Below, piece by piece: positions 17,804 through 26,750 of a stretch of DNA of 64,000 nt (positions are counted from its first letter, which is position 1; every line of letters begins with the position of its first letter). The notes below the pieces were generated by a model that saw only the letters and a list, made by a program, of their open reading frames with translations, ran no database searches and had not been told where the DNA came from. The stretch is from positions 434,001-498,000 of the forward strand of contig NZ_BMRX01000001.1 of NCBI RefSeq assembly GCF_014648855.1, read 5' to 3'. This DNA comes from Streptomyces parvulus (lineage in GTDB: Bacteria > Actinomycetota > Actinomycetes > Streptomycetales > Streptomycetaceae). Position numbers and translations under genes: made by a program.

Positions 17804-18925
17804 TCAGCGGCGCGACATGTAGATGTCGAGCGCCTTGTGGAGCAGCTTGTTCAGCGGGAAGTCCCACTCGCCGAGGTACTCGGCCGCCTGACCGCCCGTA
17901 CCCACCTTGAACTGGATCAGGCCGAAGAGGTGGTCGCTCTCGTCCAGCGAGTCGGAGATGCCGCGCAGGTCGTAGACGGTCGCGCCGAGCGCGTAGGCGT
18001 CGCGGAGCATGGCCCACTGCATGGCGTTCGACGGCCGGACCTCGCGCCCGATGTTGTCCGAGGCGCCGTAGGAGTACCAGACGTGCCCGCCGACGACCAG
18101 CATGGTCGCCGCCGACAGGTTGACCCCGTTGTGCCGCGCGAAGTACAGCCGCATGCGGTTGGGGTCCTCGTTGTTGAGGGCCGCCCACATGCGCTGGAAG
18201 TACGACAGCGGGCGCGGCCGGAAGTGGTCGCGCACGGCCGTGATCTCGTACAGCCGCTGCCACTCCTCCAGGTCGTGGTAGCCGCCCTGGACCACTTCGA
18301 CGCCGGCCTTCTCGGCCTTCTTGATGTTGCGGCGCCAGAGCTGGTTGAAGTTCTTGTGGACCTCTTCCAGCGACCGGTTGGCCAGCGGCACCTGGAACAC
18401 GTAACGGGGCTGCACGTCGCCGAAGCCGGCGCCGCCGTCCTCGCCCTGCTGCCAGCCCATGCGGCGCAGCTTGTCGGCCACCTCGAAGGCGCGCGGCTCG
18501 ATGTGGTCGGCCTCTATGTCCCGCAGACGCTTGACGTCGGGGTCCTGGATGCCCTTCTTGATGGACGTGGCGTCCCAGCGCCGGATGATCACCGGCGGGC
18601 CCATCTTCACGGAGAAGGCGCCCTGCTGCTTCAGGTGCGCCAGCATGGGCTCCATCCACTCCTGCAGGTTCGGCGCGAACCAGTTGATGACCGGGCCCTC
18701 GGGGAGGTAGGCGAGGTAGCGCTTGATCTTGGGCAGCTGGCGGTAGAGCACCAGACCCGCGCCGACCAGCTCACCGGTCCGGTCGTCGAACCAGCCGAGG
18801 TTCTCCGAGCGCCATTCCGCCTTCACGTCTGCCCATGCCGGGACCTGCATGTGACTAGCCGCCGGCAGGCTCTGGATGTATGCCAGATGCTGCTCGCGAC
18901 TGATGGTCCTCAGGGTCAGGCTCAT
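17804..18925 (-). CDS. femX: FemX-type aminoacyltransferase (peptidoglycan interpeptide branching)
   Basis: 373 residues forming the two GNAT-like halves of the FemABX family, including [21 protein letters not shown] (the short helical insertion region), [25 protein letters not shown], and a conserved C-terminal DLRGI...[13 protein letters not shown]. FemX uses aminoacyl-tRNA to attach the first residue (glycine in Streptomyces, which has LL-diaminopimelate-Gly cross-links) to lipid II. In S. coelicolor the gene in this position is reported as essential unless vanK is expressed. The ATG start (18923-18925) gives a clean family N terminus. It is cotranscribed with the racemase-like gene. Confidence 0.9.
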   Translation of the reverse strand: MSLTLRTISREQHLAYIQSLPAASHMQVPAWADVKAEWRSENLGWFDDRTGELVGAGLVLYRQLPKIKRYLAYLPEGPVINWFAPNLQEWMEPMLAHLKQQGAFSVKMGPPVIIRRWDATSIKKGIQDPDVKRLRDIEADHIEPRAFEVADKLRRMGWQQGEDGGAGFGDVQPRYVFQVPLANRSLEEVHKNFNQLWRRNIKKAEKAGVEVVQGGYHDLEEWQRLYEITAVRDHFRPRPLSYFQRMWAALNNEDPNRMRLYFARHNGVNLSAATMLVVGGHVWYSYGASDNIGREVRPSNAMQWAMLRDAYALGATVYDLRGISDSLDESDHLFGLIQFKVGTGGQAAEYLGEWDFPLNKLLHKALDIYMSRR

Positions 18926-19062
18926 TCGGGGCGCTCCTCGGGCTGGTGTGTCCCCATGGGTACAGGGGCTCCGGCTCTCGCGCGAAGCCTACTGCGCCCG
19001 CTGAGCGCCCCGTCCGGCGTACGGCTGGAAGGGGGGTCCCGGCGGCCGGGCGGCGAAAAGGA

Positions 19063-19368
19063 TCAGCCGAGGAGTCCGCCGTGGTAGATGCCGAAGAAGA
19101 GGCCGACCGCGGACGCTCCCAGGCCCAGGATCAGACCGAAGCGCTCCCGCGTCGTCTCGGAGACGTACTGGCCGTATCCGCCGGTCAGGACACCGAGCAG
19201 TCCGGCCCAGGAGGTCAGGACGTGCAGCCCCCGGAAGCTCGCCGTGGCGAGGGCGAGCACGCCGAGCACCACGGTCACCGCCAGCAGCGCGTGCTGGAGG
19301 GGGTGCGGTTTGCCGTCGGTGGCCAGCAGCCCGGTCCGGGGCCTCGCCGGTCGCATGATCTGTGCCAT
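19063..19368 (-). CDS. Small integral membrane protein
   Basis: 101 residues from ATG 19366-19368 with AGGAGG SD six bases upstream. Three hydrophobic segments are visible: [38 protein letters not shown] and [25 protein letters not shown]. The short N-terminal stretch is basic. No functional motif. It lies between femX (same strand, upstream end at 18925) and the divergent ribosomal operon, and is conserved in position in Streptomyces (SCO3905-type). Confidence 0.85.
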   Translation of the reverse strand: MAQIMRPARPRTGLLATDGKPHPLQHALLAVTVVLGVLALATASFRGLHVLTSWAGLLGVLTGGYGQYVSETTRERFGLILGLGASAVGLFFGIYHGGLLG

Positions 19369-19448
19369 GGGGAACCTCCTGCCGAAGGCAGTGCGTCGTC
19401 GCCCTATCACATCCGCTGGGTATCGATTGTGTCCCCTCAGGGGCGGAT

Positions 19449-19478
19449 TTCAACCGCAAGCGCGCGGCCGGGTACTCT
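19449..19478 (+). promoter_or_regulatory. Candidate promoter of the rpsF operon
   Basis: TTCAAC (19449-19454) and TACTCT (19473-19478) with an 18-base spacer. This predicts a 5' leader of about 160 bases before rpsF. The -35 box is weak. Confidence 0.35.
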
Positions 19479-19591
19479 GTACCTTCTGCACTGGTGTCTG
19501 CTGCCTTCGCTGCCGGGCCGCCTCCCAGAGGAGGCCCGATTGTCAGTGGGGGCTGCTTTACTCGCTGATACCGGTGCCAACGCATCGCAAC

Positions 19592-19637
19592 CCTCCTGCC
19601 ACGGAACGACCGTGGCCGCTGAGTCCAAAGGAGGTGG
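19592..19637 (+). promoter_or_regulatory. rpsF leader with anti-SD and hairpin (possible autoregulatory element)
   Basis: CCTCCT at about 19592-19597 can pair with the AGGAGG of the rpsF SD just before the ATG, and between them CCACGG (19599-19604) and CCGTGG (19610-19615) form a perfect 6-bp hairpin. Such folding could hide the SD. Many bacteria regulate rpsF-rpsR through an S6:S18-binding leader; whether this is that motif cannot be told by eye. Confidence 0.4.
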
Positions 19638-19644
19638 GTTCCAC

Positions 19645-19935
19645 ATGCGTCACTACGAGGTGATGGTCATCCTCGACCCCGATCTCGAGGAGCGTTCTGT
19701 CTCCCCGCTGATCGAGAACTTCCTCTCTGTCGTCCGTGACGGCGGCGGAAAGGTCGAGAAGGTCGACACCTGGGGCCGTCGTCGTCTCTCGTACGAGATC
19801 AAGAAGAAGCCCGAGGGCATCTACTCGGTCATCGACCTGCAGGCCGAGCCTGCGGTCGTCAAGGAGCTCGACCGCCAGATGAACCTGAACGAGTCGGTCC
19901 TCCGGACCAAGGTCCTCCGTCCCGAGATGCACTGA
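19645..19935 (+). CDS. rpsF: 30S ribosomal protein S6
   Basis: 96 residues, [19 protein letters not shown] through KVLRPEMH, full S6 length and typical sequence ([18 protein letters not shown]). The ATG at 19645 follows a near-ideal SD AAAGGAGGTG. The frame is open far upstream, but that extension matches no S6 and is rejected. First gene of rpsF-ssb-rpsR-rplI; S6 binds S18 in the small subunit platform. Confidence 0.98.
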   Translation: MRHYEVMVILDPDLEERSVSPLIENFLSVVRDGGGKVEKVDTWGRRRLSYEIKKKPEGIYSVIDLQAEPAVVKELDRQMNLNESVLRTKVLRPEMH

Positions 19936-20011
19936 GCTTCCGCTCAGCCGATCCCGGGATTCGAGTAGCAGCAAGCAAGCAGCCAGAGCAAACCCGCCGA
20001 GAGGTACCCCC

Positions 20012-20614
20012 ATGGCAGGCGAGACCGTCATCACGGTCGTCGGCAATCTTGTCGACGACCCCGAGCTGCGCTTCACCCCGTCCGGTGCGGCCGTCGCGAA
20101 GTTCCGTGTCGCGTCGACCCCCCGCACCTTCGACCGCCAGACCAACGAGTGGAAGGACGGCGAGAGCCTGTTCCTCACCTGCTCGGTCTGGCGCCAGGCG
20201 GCGGAGAACGTCGCCGAGTCGCTCCAGCGAGGCATGCGCGTCATCGTGCAGGGCCGGCTGAAGCAGCGGTCCTACGAGGACCGTGAGGGCGTCAAGCGCA
20301 CGGTCTACGAGCTGGACGTCGACGAGGTCGGCGCCAGCCTGCGCAGTGCCACGGCCAAGGTCACCAAGACCTCGGGCCAGGGCCGCGGAGGCCAGGGCGG
20401 TTACGGCGGCGGTGGCGGCCAGGGTGGCGGCGGCTGGGGCGGCGGCCCCGGTGGCGGCCAGCAGGGCGGCGGCGCTCCGGCCGACGACCCCTGGGCGACC
20501 GGCGCTCCCGCCGGTGGCCAGCAGGGTGGCGGCGGTCAGGGCGGCGGCTGGGGCGGTGGCTCCGGCGGCTCCGGCGGCGGCGGTGGCGGCTACTCGGACG
20601 AGCCCCCCTTCTAG
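20012..20614 (+). CDS. ssb: Single-stranded DNA-binding protein
   Basis: 200 residues. The OB fold occupies about 1-115 ([23 protein letters not shown]...[33 protein letters not shown]). A long Gly/Gln-rich disordered linker follows, ending in the acidic tip DEPPF that recruits replication and repair partners. This is SsbA, the essential replicative copy, found between rpsF and rpsR in most bacteria. SD GAGAGG precedes the ATG. Confidence 0.97.
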   Translation: MAGETVITVVGNLVDDPELRFTPSGAAVAKFRVASTPRTFDRQTNEWKDGESLFLTCSVWRQAAENVAESLQRGMRVIVQGRLKQRSYEDREGVKRTVYELDVDEVGASLRSATAKVTKTSGQGRGGQGGYGGGGGQGGGGWGGGPGGGQQGGGAPADDPWATGAPAGGQQGGGGQGGGWGGGSGGSGGGGGGYSDEPPF

Positions 20615-20658
20615 GGCGGGCTCCACCCCACACTTCTTGATCACACAGGAGAAACATC

Positions 20659-20895
20659 ATGGCTAAGCCGCCTGTGCGCAAGCCGAAGAAGAAGGTCTGC
20701 GCGTTCTGCAAGGACAAGGTCACGTACGTGGACTACAAGGACACGAACATGCTGCGGAAGTTCATTTCCGACCGCGGCAAGATCCGTGCCCGCCGCGTGA
20801 CCGGCAACTGCACCCAGCACCAGCGTGACGTCGCCACGGCCGTGAAGAACAGCCGTGAGATGGCGCTGCTGCCCTACACGTCCACCGCGCGATAA
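20659..20895 (+). CDS. rpsR: 30S ribosomal protein S18 (zinc-ribbon form)
   Basis: 78 residues, with the S18 core [39 protein letters not shown]. The N-terminal VCAFCKDK and downstream GNCTQH keep cysteines of the zinc-binding (C+) type; Streptomyces usually carry a second, cysteine-free S18 controlled by Zur elsewhere, so this is the zinc-replete copy. SD AGGAG before the ATG at 20659. Confidence 0.97.
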   Translation: MAKPPVRKPKKKVCAFCKDKVTYVDYKDTNMLRKFISDRGKIRARRVTGNCTQHQRDVATAVKNSREMALLPYTSTAR

Positions 20896-20913
20896 GGGAA
20901 GGGTGACCGACAC

Positions 20914-21360
20914 ATGAAGATCATCCTCACCCACGAGGTCTCCGGCCTCGGTGCCGCGGGCGACGTCGTCGACGTCAAGGACGGCTACGCTCGCAACTAC
21001 CTGATCCCGCGGAAGTTCGCTATCCGCTGGACCAAGGGTGGCGAGAAGGACGTCGAGCAGATCCGTCGTGCTCGCAAGATCCACGAGATCCAGACCATCG
21101 AGCAGGCCAACCAGGTGAAGGCCCAGCTCGAGGGTGTGAAGGTCCGTCTGGCCGTCCGCTCCGGCGACGCCGGTCGTCTCTTCGGTTCCGTCACCCCGGC
21201 CGACGTCGCCTCGGCGATCAAGGCTGCCGGTGGCCCCGACGTCGACAAGCGCCGCATCGAGCTCGGTTCGCCGATCAAGACCCTGGGCGCCCACGAGACG
21301 TCCGTGCGTCTGCACCCCGAGGTTGACGCCAAGGTCAGCGTCGAGGTCGTCGCTGCCTGA
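20914..21360 (+). CDS. rplI: 50S ribosomal protein L9
   Basis: 148 residues with the L9 N-domain ([36 protein letters not shown]), the long connecting helix and the C-terminal rRNA-binding domain ([19 protein letters not shown]). It starts 18 bases after rpsR with SD GAAGGG and ends the operon at a strong terminator. Confidence 0.97.
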   Translation: MKIILTHEVSGLGAAGDVVDVKDGYARNYLIPRKFAIRWTKGGEKDVEQIRRARKIHEIQTIEQANQVKAQLEGVKVRLAVRSGDAGRLFGSVTPADVASAIKAAGGPDVDKRRIELGSPIKTLGAHETSVRLHPEVDAKVSVEVVAA

Positions 21361-21382
21361 GCTCGGCTCTCGCTGAAGCGAT

Positions 21383-21427
21383 GAGACGGGGCCGTATCTC
21401 CCGACCCGGGAGATACGGCCCCGTTTC
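21383..21427 (+). terminator. Strong terminator of the rpsF-rplI operon
   Basis: 21-base arms 21383-21403 and 21407-21427 with one mismatch and a three-base loop. It is placed between convergent rplI and the MATE gene and immediately precedes a parS pair. Confidence 0.88.
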
Positions 21428-21428
21428 T

Positions 21429-21442
21429 GTTTCACGTGAAAC
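21429..21442. promoter_or_regulatory. parS: parS, perfect (first of a close pair)
   Basis: GTTTCACGTGAAAC, one base after the rplI terminator stem. Confidence 0.93.
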
Positions 21443-21458
21443 GGCGGGTTCACGGCCG

Positions 21459-21472
21459 GTTTCACGTGAAAC
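21459..21472. promoter_or_regulatory. parS: parS, perfect (second of a close pair)
   Basis: GTTTCACGTGAAAC, 30 bases from the previous site and two bases before the stop codon of the convergent MATE gene. Confidence 0.93.
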
Positions 21473-21474
21473 GC

Positions 21475-22812
21475 TCAGCGCGTCGCGCCCGTGACGATCC
21501 ACCGCCCCGACCTGGTCCGCAGCCACAGCGTCACGAGCCGCATCGTCATCATCAACGTCATCGCCGCCCAGAGCACGGTGAGCCCTCCGCCGATCGCGGG
21601 GACGAGAAGCGCCGCGGGAGTGAAGACCGCCAGGGTCAGCAGCATCGCCCACGCCAGATACGGTCCGTCGCCCGCGCCCATGAGCACGCCGTCCAGGACG
21701 TAGACCACGCCACAGATCGGCTGGGCGACCGCCACGATGACCAGGGCGGGAAGCGCGGCGTCCTTCACCGCGGAGTCGCCGGTGAACAGGGGCAGGAACG
21801 CGGGACGCGAGAGCACCACCAGCAGTCCGAGTACGACGCCGACCGCGACACCCCACTCGACCATCCTCCGGCAGGCTTCTCGGGCACCCTGGGCGTCTCC
21901 CGCGCCGAGATAGCGTCCGATGATGGCCTGGCCGGCGATGGCGATGGCGTCGAGGGCGAAGGCCATCAGGCTCCACAGGGACAGGATGATCTGATGGGCG
22001 GCGATGTCGGCGTCGCCGAGCCGGGCGGCCACAGCCGTCGCGATCATGAGGATCGCCCGCAGCGAGAGCGTGCGCACGAGCAGCGGAGCGCCTGCCTGCG
22101 CGGAGGCCCGGATGCCGGCACGGTCGGGTCGCAGGGACGCCCCGTGGCGCAGGGCTCCACGCACCACGACCCACAGATATACGGCGGCCATGCCGTACTG
22201 GGCAATGACGGTGCCCCAGGCGGAGCCGGCGATACCGAGGCCGGCGCCGTAAACGAGCAGGACGTTGAGGAGGGCGTTGGCGACGAAACCGCCGACGGCC
22301 ACATAGAGCGGGGTCCGGGTGTTCTGCAGTCCACGCAGGACGCCGGTCGCGGCGAGCACGATGAGCATCGCGGGAATGCCGAGGGAAGAGATGCGCAGGT
22401 AGGTGATGGCGTACGGAGCGGCGGTGTCCGAGGCGCCGAACAGCTCCACCAGGGAGGGAGCGGTGGGCAGGACGACGGCGATGACGGCCGCTCCGAGCAG
22501 CAGCGCCAGCCAGATGCCGTCCATGCCCTGGCGGATCGCGGCCTGGAGGTCACCCGCCCCCACCCGACGGGAGACGCCCGCCGTGGTGGCGTACGCGAGG
22601 AAGACGAAGACGCTGACGGCGGTGGTCAGCAGGGCCGAGGCGATCCCGAGGCCGGCGAGCTGCGCGGTGCCGAGGTGGCCGACGATCGCACTGTCGGCCA
22701 GCACGAAGAGCGGCTCGGCGACGAGCGCACCGAAGGCCGGGACGGCCAGCGCGACGATCTCGCGGTCGTGCCGGCGCCGGACGGTTCGGGGACGCGCGGG
22801 GGCCTGTGTCAT
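21475..22812 (-). CDS. MATE-family multidrug/metabolite efflux transporter
   Basis: 445 residues with twelve hydrophobic segments in two MATE repeats: first repeat from REIVALAVPAFGALVAEPLFVLADSAIVGHLG, second from PLLVRTLSLRAILMIATAVAARLGD. This is the DinF-like branch. It uses a cation gradient to expel organic compounds; substrate unknown. I take the ATG at 22810-22812 as start: the -10 box TAGATT ends seven bases upstream and there is no SD, so the mRNA is probably leaderless. The frame can also start at GTG 22821, which lies inside the promoter. Confidence 0.88.
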   Translation of the reverse strand: MTQAPARPRTVRRRHDREIVALAVPAFGALVAEPLFVLADSAIVGHLGTAQLAGLGIASALLTTAVSVFVFLAYATTAGVSRRVGAGDLQAAIRQGMDGIWLALLLGAAVIAVVLPTAPSLVELFGASDTAAPYAITYLRISSLGIPAMLIVLAATGVLRGLQNTRTPLYVAVGGFVANALLNVLLVYGAGLGIAGSAWGTVIAQYGMAAVYLWVVVRGALRHGASLRPDRAGIRASAQAGAPLLVRTLSLRAILMIATAVAARLGDADIAAHQIILSLWSLMAFALDAIAIAGQAIIGRYLGAGDAQGAREACRRMVEWGVAVGVVLGLLVVLSRPAFLPLFTGDSAVKDAALPALVIVAVAQPICGVVYVLDGVLMGAGDGPYLAWAMLLTLAVFTPAALLVPAIGGGLTVLWAAMTLMMTMRLVTLWLRTRSGRWIVTGATR

Positions 22813-22819
22813 GAGCACC

Positions 22820-22849
22820 AATCTAATCGTCCACAGGTAAGAGATGCAA
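22820..22849 (-). promoter_or_regulatory. Promoter of the MATE gene (leaderless)
   Basis: Read leftward: TTGCAT (22844-22849), 18 bases, TAGATT (22820-22825). The start codon begins seven bases past the -10 box. Confidence 0.55.
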
Positions 22850-23089
22850 CGCCATTGTGTCCCTTACTCGTCGTCTCACCCCGTGCACTTCTGGGCACGG
22901 TTCGAAGTGATCTTGGGCTGACCGGGAAAGTTTTTCTCCTGCACAGGCGGTGGACGGTGAAATAGCAGGTCACCGGGGTTTGCCTGAGGGGTGGGCGGGC
23001 TTGTTCACAGGGCTGTCCACCGGGTCGTGCACAGGTTTTCCGGAGTTCTCCACAGCATCTGGCCCGTCGTCCACATGGCCTGTGGATAA
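22827..23089. promoter_or_regulatory. Cluster of DnaA-box-like nonamers upstream of dnaB
   Basis: TTATCCACA on the minus strand at 23081-23089 is a perfect box. One-mismatch versions of TTGTCCACA or TTATCCACA are at 22827-22835, 23001-23009, 23046-23054 and 23067-23075, and a weaker one at 23013-23021. Five good matches in 263 bases, all but one in the same orientation, are unlikely to be incidental. The 22813-23271 region contains no other gene. Confidence 0.55.
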
Positions 23090-23271
23090 CCAGATTGGCT
23101 GACGGTGCCGGGAGGCCTACGGTAGTCCGGCGCCCGCTCCGTCCGTCGCCCTGTGAATCGTCACAAAACCGACGCGCCAGAACCGGAGTTGGGCGTCCTA
23201 TTTGTCAGTGCCGTGCCGTAGAAATGAGGGGCACGGCGAGGTCCGCTCGGCGGACGGGAGGAGGTGGCTCG

Positions 23272-24750
23272 GTGAGCATTTCCGAGCCCTTGGACGACCC
23301 GTGGGCCGACAGCGGCCCCAGCGATCGTCTGCCTGCCTCCCGGCGCCGCGGTGACAGCGGTCGCAGCCGCGAGGACCAGCACGAACGCGGCTCGGACAAC
23401 GGCTCCTGGGACGGCGGCGGACCGGCCTTCGAGCGCGTCCCCCCGCAGGACCTGGACGCCGAGCAGTCCGTCCTCGGCGGCATGCTGCTGTCCAAGGACG
23501 CCATCGCCGATGTCGTCGAGATCCTCAAGGGCCACGACTTCTACAAGCCGGCCCACGAGACCGTCTACCAGGCCATCCTCGACGTCTACGCCAAGGGCGA
23601 GCCGGCCGACCCCATCACGATCGCCGCCGAGCTCACCAAGCGCGGTGAGATCAACAAGGTCGGCGGCGCCTCGTATCTGCACACCCTCGTCCAGACCGTG
23701 CCCACGGCCGCGAACGCCGCCTATTACGCGGAGATCGTGCACGAGCGGGCCGTCCTGCGCCGCCTGGTGGAGGCCGGCACCCGCATCACGCAGATGGGAT
23801 ACGCGGCCGACGACGACGTCGACGAGATCGTCAACCGCGCGCAGGCCGAGATCTACGCCGTCACCGAGCAGCGCACCAGCGAGGACTACCTGCCGCTCGG
23901 CGACATCATGGAGGGCGCGCTCGACGAGATCGAGGCGATCGGCTCGCGCAGCGGCGAGATGACCGGTGTGCCCACCGGCTTCACGGACTTCGACTCACTG
24001 ACCAACGGCCTGCACCCCGGTCAGATGGTCGTCATCGCCGCGCGACCGGCCATGGGCAAGTCGACGCTCGCGCTGGACTTCGCGCGCGCGGCGTCGATCA
24101 AGAACAACCTGCCGAGCGTCATCTTCTCGCTCGAAATGGGGCGCAACGAGATCGCGATGCGTCTGCTGTCCGCCGAGGCGCGGGTGGCGCTGCACCACAT
24201 GCGGTCCGGCACGATGACCGACGACGACTGGACCCGGCTGGCCCGCCGGATGCCCGACGTGTCCGCCGCTCCGCTCTACATCGACGACTCGCCGAACCTG
24301 TCGATGATGGAGATCCGCGCCAAGTGCCGCCGGCTCAAGCAGCGCAACGACCTCAAGCTCGTGGTCATCGACTACCTGCAGCTGATGCAGTCCGGCGGAT
24401 CCAAGCGCGCCGAGAGCCGTCAGCAGGAGGTCTCGGACATGTCGCGAAACCTGAAGCTCCTCGCCAAGGAGCTGGAGATCCCGGTCATCGCCCTCTCCCA
24501 GCTGAACCGCGGCCCCGAGCAGCGCACCGACAAGAAGCCGATGGTCTCCGACCTGCGTGAGTCCGGTTCGATCGAGCAGGACGCCGACATGGTCATCCTG
24601 CTGCACCGAGAGGACGCCTACGAGAAGGAGTCCCCGCGCGCGGGCGAGGCCGACCTGATCGTGGCCAAGCACCGCAACGGCCCGACGGCGACGATCACGG
24701 TCGCCTTCCAGGGCCACTACTCGCGGTTCGTGGACATGGCTCAGACCTGA
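23272..24750 (+). CDS. dnaB: Replicative DNA helicase
   Basis: 492 residues from GTG 23272 with SD GGAGGAGG. After a 50-residue disordered, charged leader come the DnaB N-terminal domain (VPPQDLDAEQSVLGGMLLSKDAI...), the linker, and the RecA-like motor with Walker A ARPAMGKST (257-265), Walker B KLVVIDYLQLM and the arginine-finger/H4 regions (LRESGSIEQDADMVILLHR). No intein is inserted, unlike several actinobacterial dnaB genes. It unwinds DNA at the replication fork. The upstream region carries a DnaA-box-like cluster. Confidence 0.97.
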   Translation: MSISEPLDDPWADSGPSDRLPASRRRGDSGRSREDQHERGSDNGSWDGGGPAFERVPPQDLDAEQSVLGGMLLSKDAIADVVEILKGHDFYKPAHETVYQAILDVYAKGEPADPITIAAELTKRGEINKVGGASYLHTLVQTVPTAANAAYYAEIVHERAVLRRLVEAGTRITQMGYAADDDVDEIVNRAQAEIYAVTEQRTSEDYLPLGDIMEGALDEIEAIGSRSGEMTGVPTGFTDFDSLTNGLHPGQMVVIAARPAMGKSTLALDFARAASIKNNLPSVIFSLEMGRNEIAMRLLSAEARVALHHMRSGTMTDDDWTRLARRMPDVSAAPLYIDDSPNLSMMEIRAKCRRLKQRNDLKLVVIDYLQLMQSGGSKRAESRQQEVSDMSRNLKLLAKELEIPVIALSQLNRGPEQRTDKKPMVSDLRESGSIEQDADMVILLHREDAYEKESPRAGEADLIVAKHRNGPTATITVAFQGHYSRFVDMAQT

Positions 24751-24802
24751 TCCCCGGCCAAATCGGCTCGACGCGGGCCGTCCCGGACGGTGGACTGGGG
24801 CC

Positions 24803-26188
24803 ATGACGACATCTCAGGATGAGCTGCTTCCCGCCACCCGCCGGCAGCTGCTGCACCGGATCGCCGTGGCCCAGGCCGAGGGGCGCACGCCCTCACTCGT
24901 GGCGGCGGTCGTCCGGGACGGGCGGACGGTCTGGCACGGTGCGCGGACCTCCGTGGAGGGGCACGGTCCCGACGAGAACGTGCAGTACCGCATCGGCTCG
25001 ATCACCAAGACCTTCACGGCCGTCCTCGTCCTTCGGCTGCGCGACGAGGGCCTGCTCGACCTCGGGGACCCGCTGGAGAAGCACCTCCCGGGCACCGGAG
25101 CCGGCGAGGCCACCATCGCCGAACTGCTGGCCCACTCCGGCGGGCTGGCCGCCGAGTCGCCCGCACCGTGGTGGGAGCGGACGCCGGGGTCTCTGCGGCC
25201 CGAACTCGCCGACGTGCTGGGCAAGCAGCCGTTCCTGCACCCGGTGGGGCGGCGGCACCACTACTCCAACCCCGGCTACACCCTCCTCGGCGCGCTGGTC
25301 GCGCAGGTGCGCGGTGCCTCGTGGGAGGAGGTGCTCCGGCGTGAGGTGCTGGAGCCGCTGGGTCTGCACCGCACGAGCACGCGCCCGAGCGATCCGCACG
25401 CGGGCGGCTGGGCCGTGCATCCGTGGGCGGACGTGATGCTGCCCGAGCCGGCCGAGGATCTCGGCAGGATGGCTCCGGCCGGTCAACTCTGGTCCACCAC
25501 CGGAGATCTGGCGCGGTTCGCCGTCTTCCTGGCGAAGGGGGACGACCGCGTCCTCGGCGCCGACACCGTGCGGGAGATGCGCGCGCCCGCCGCCGCGATG
25601 GAGGCCGCCGACGTCGCGGACGGCGCGGCGTACGGACTGGGACTCCAGATCCAGCACCGGGACGGGCGTCTGCTCGTGGGGCACTCCGGCTCCCTGCCCG
25701 GCTTCCTGGCCAACCTCACCCTCTCCGTGGACGACGACATCGCCGCGGTGGTGCTGACCAACTGCACGTCCGGGCCGCTGCTCGGCGGGGTGGGCGCCGA
25801 CCTCGTGCGCATCGTCGCGGAGGCGGAACCGCGGATCCCCGAACCGTGGCGCCCGCTGCCCGAGGCCGACGCCGCCGTGCTGGAGTTGGCCGGGCAGTGG
25901 TACTGGGGTACCCACGCCTTCGCCCTGCGGCTCACCCCGGACGGGGGAGTCTCGCTGGAGCCCCTGTCGGGTCAGGGGCGCCGCTCGCGCTTCCGGGCCA
26001 ACACCGACGGGAGCTGGACGGGTCTGGAGGGCTACTACGCGGGGGAACTGCTCCGGGCGGTGCGACGTCCGGACGGGAGCGTGAGCCACCTGGACCTGGG
26101 GTCGTTCGTCTTCACCCGGCAGCCGTACGACGCGGGGGCATCCGTGCCGGGCGGGGTGGACCCCGAGGGTTGGCGCGGGATCGGCTAG
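24803..26188 (+). CDS. Serine hydrolase, class C beta-lactamase/esterase family
   Basis: 461 residues. Catalytic SxxK is SITK (66-69), the YxN motif is YSN (154-156), and HSG (294-296) stands in for KTG. No signal peptide is present, so it acts in the cytoplasm, which favours an esterase or peptidase rather than an antibiotic-protecting beta-lactamase. Beyond the catalytic domain, about 115 residues (from WRPLPEADAAVLELAGQWYWG) form a C-terminal lipocalin/DUF3471-like beta domain. It lies 52 bases after dnaB in the same direction. The ATG at 24803 is taken as start; SD is weak. Confidence 0.87.
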   Translation: MTTSQDELLPATRRQLLHRIAVAQAEGRTPSLVAAVVRDGRTVWHGARTSVEGHGPDENVQYRIGSITKTFTAVLVLRLRDEGLLDLGDPLEKHLPGTGAGEATIAELLAHSGGLAAESPAPWWERTPGSLRPELADVLGKQPFLHPVGRRHHYSNPGYTLLGALVAQVRGASWEEVLRREVLEPLGLHRTSTRPSDPHAGGWAVHPWADVMLPEPAEDLGRMAPAGQLWSTTGDLARFAVFLAKGDDRVLGADTVREMRAPAAAMEAADVADGAAYGLGLQIQHRDGRLLVGHSGSLPGFLANLTLSVDDDIAAVVLTNCTSGPLLGGVGADLVRIVAEAEPRIPEPWRPLPEADAAVLELAGQWYWGTHAFALRLTPDGGVSLEPLSGQGRRSRFRANTDGSWTGLEGYYAGELLRAVRRPDGSVSHLDLGSFVFTRQPYDAGASVPGGVDPEGWRGIG

Positions 26189-26201
26189 GCGTCAGCCACA
26201 G

Positions 26202-26241
26202 TCCATGGGGCCCTGTTTCACGTGAAACAGGGCCCCATGGA
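26202..26241. terminator. Perfect 20-bp inverted repeat with parS at its centre
   Basis: Arms 26202-26221 and 26222-26241 are exact reverse complements. It stands between the convergent serine hydrolase gene (stop 26188) and GNAT gene (stop 26269). Same design as the palindrome at 7152-7189. Confidence 0.75.
26215..26228. promoter_or_regulatory. parS: parS, perfect
   Basis: GTTTCACGTGAAAC at the exact centre of the palindrome 26202-26241. Confidence 0.93.
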
Positions 26242-26268
26242 TGTTCCGCGCACCGGACCGGGCACAGC

Positions 26269-26721
26269 TCACAGCTGGAGCTTGAACCCCGTGTGCGACG
26301 CCGAGAAGCCCAGACGCTCGTAGAAGCGGTGGGCATCGGTGCGGGACTTGTCCGACGTGAGCTGCACCAGATGGCACCCCTGCCGCCGGGACTCGTCGAC
26401 CGCCCATTCGATGAGCTGGGTGCCCAAGCCGCCGCCGCGCTCGTCGGCGTGGATGCGCACGCCCTCGATGATCGACCGGGTGGCGCCGCGCCGGGACAGG
26501 CCGGGCACGATCGTCAGCTGGAGGGTGCCGACGACCCGGCCGTCGCGGACGGCGACGACCACGTGCTGATTGGGATCGGCGTCGAGCCGTTCCAGGGCCG
26601 CCACGTACGGGGCCAGGTCGTCGGGGGACTCGCGCTCGGCGCCCAACGGATCGTCGGCGAGCATCGCGACGACCGCGGGGACGTCGGCGGCGGTGGTCCG
26701 GCGTATTTCAAGATCTGCCAT
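26269..26721 (-). CDS. GNAT-family N-acetyltransferase
   Basis: 150 residues forming one complete GNAT domain: IRRTTAADVPAVVAML at the start, the acetyl-CoA loop region VRIHADERGGGLGTQLIEWAVDESRRQG (Q/RxxGxG-like), and the closing FYERLGFSASHTGFKLQL. It transfers an acetyl group to an unknown small molecule or protein. It lies 29 bases downstream of the MarR gene in the same direction and may be cotranscribed with it. Confidence 0.9.
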   Translation of the reverse strand: MADLEIRRTTAADVPAVVAMLADDPLGAERESPDDLAPYVAALERLDADPNQHVVVAVRDGRVVGTLQLTIVPGLSRRGATRSIIEGVRIHADERGGGLGTQLIEWAVDESRRQGCHLVQLTSDKSRTDAHRFYERLGFSASHTGFKLQL

Positions 26722-26750
26722 GACCGCACTCTAGGTCCGGGAGCCGTGGC

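Noticed and set aside
18946..19935. Long open frame in front of rpsF as a 329-residue S6 variant
   Set aside because: The S6 domain starts at the ATG at 19645 with an ideal SD; the upstream part resembles no protein and overlaps the divergent membrane protein gene.
24803..26188. Antibiotic-resistance beta-lactamase
   Set aside because: It has the class C-like catalytic motifs but no signal peptide, and HSG rather than KTG; a cytoplasmic esterase or peptidase role is more likely.
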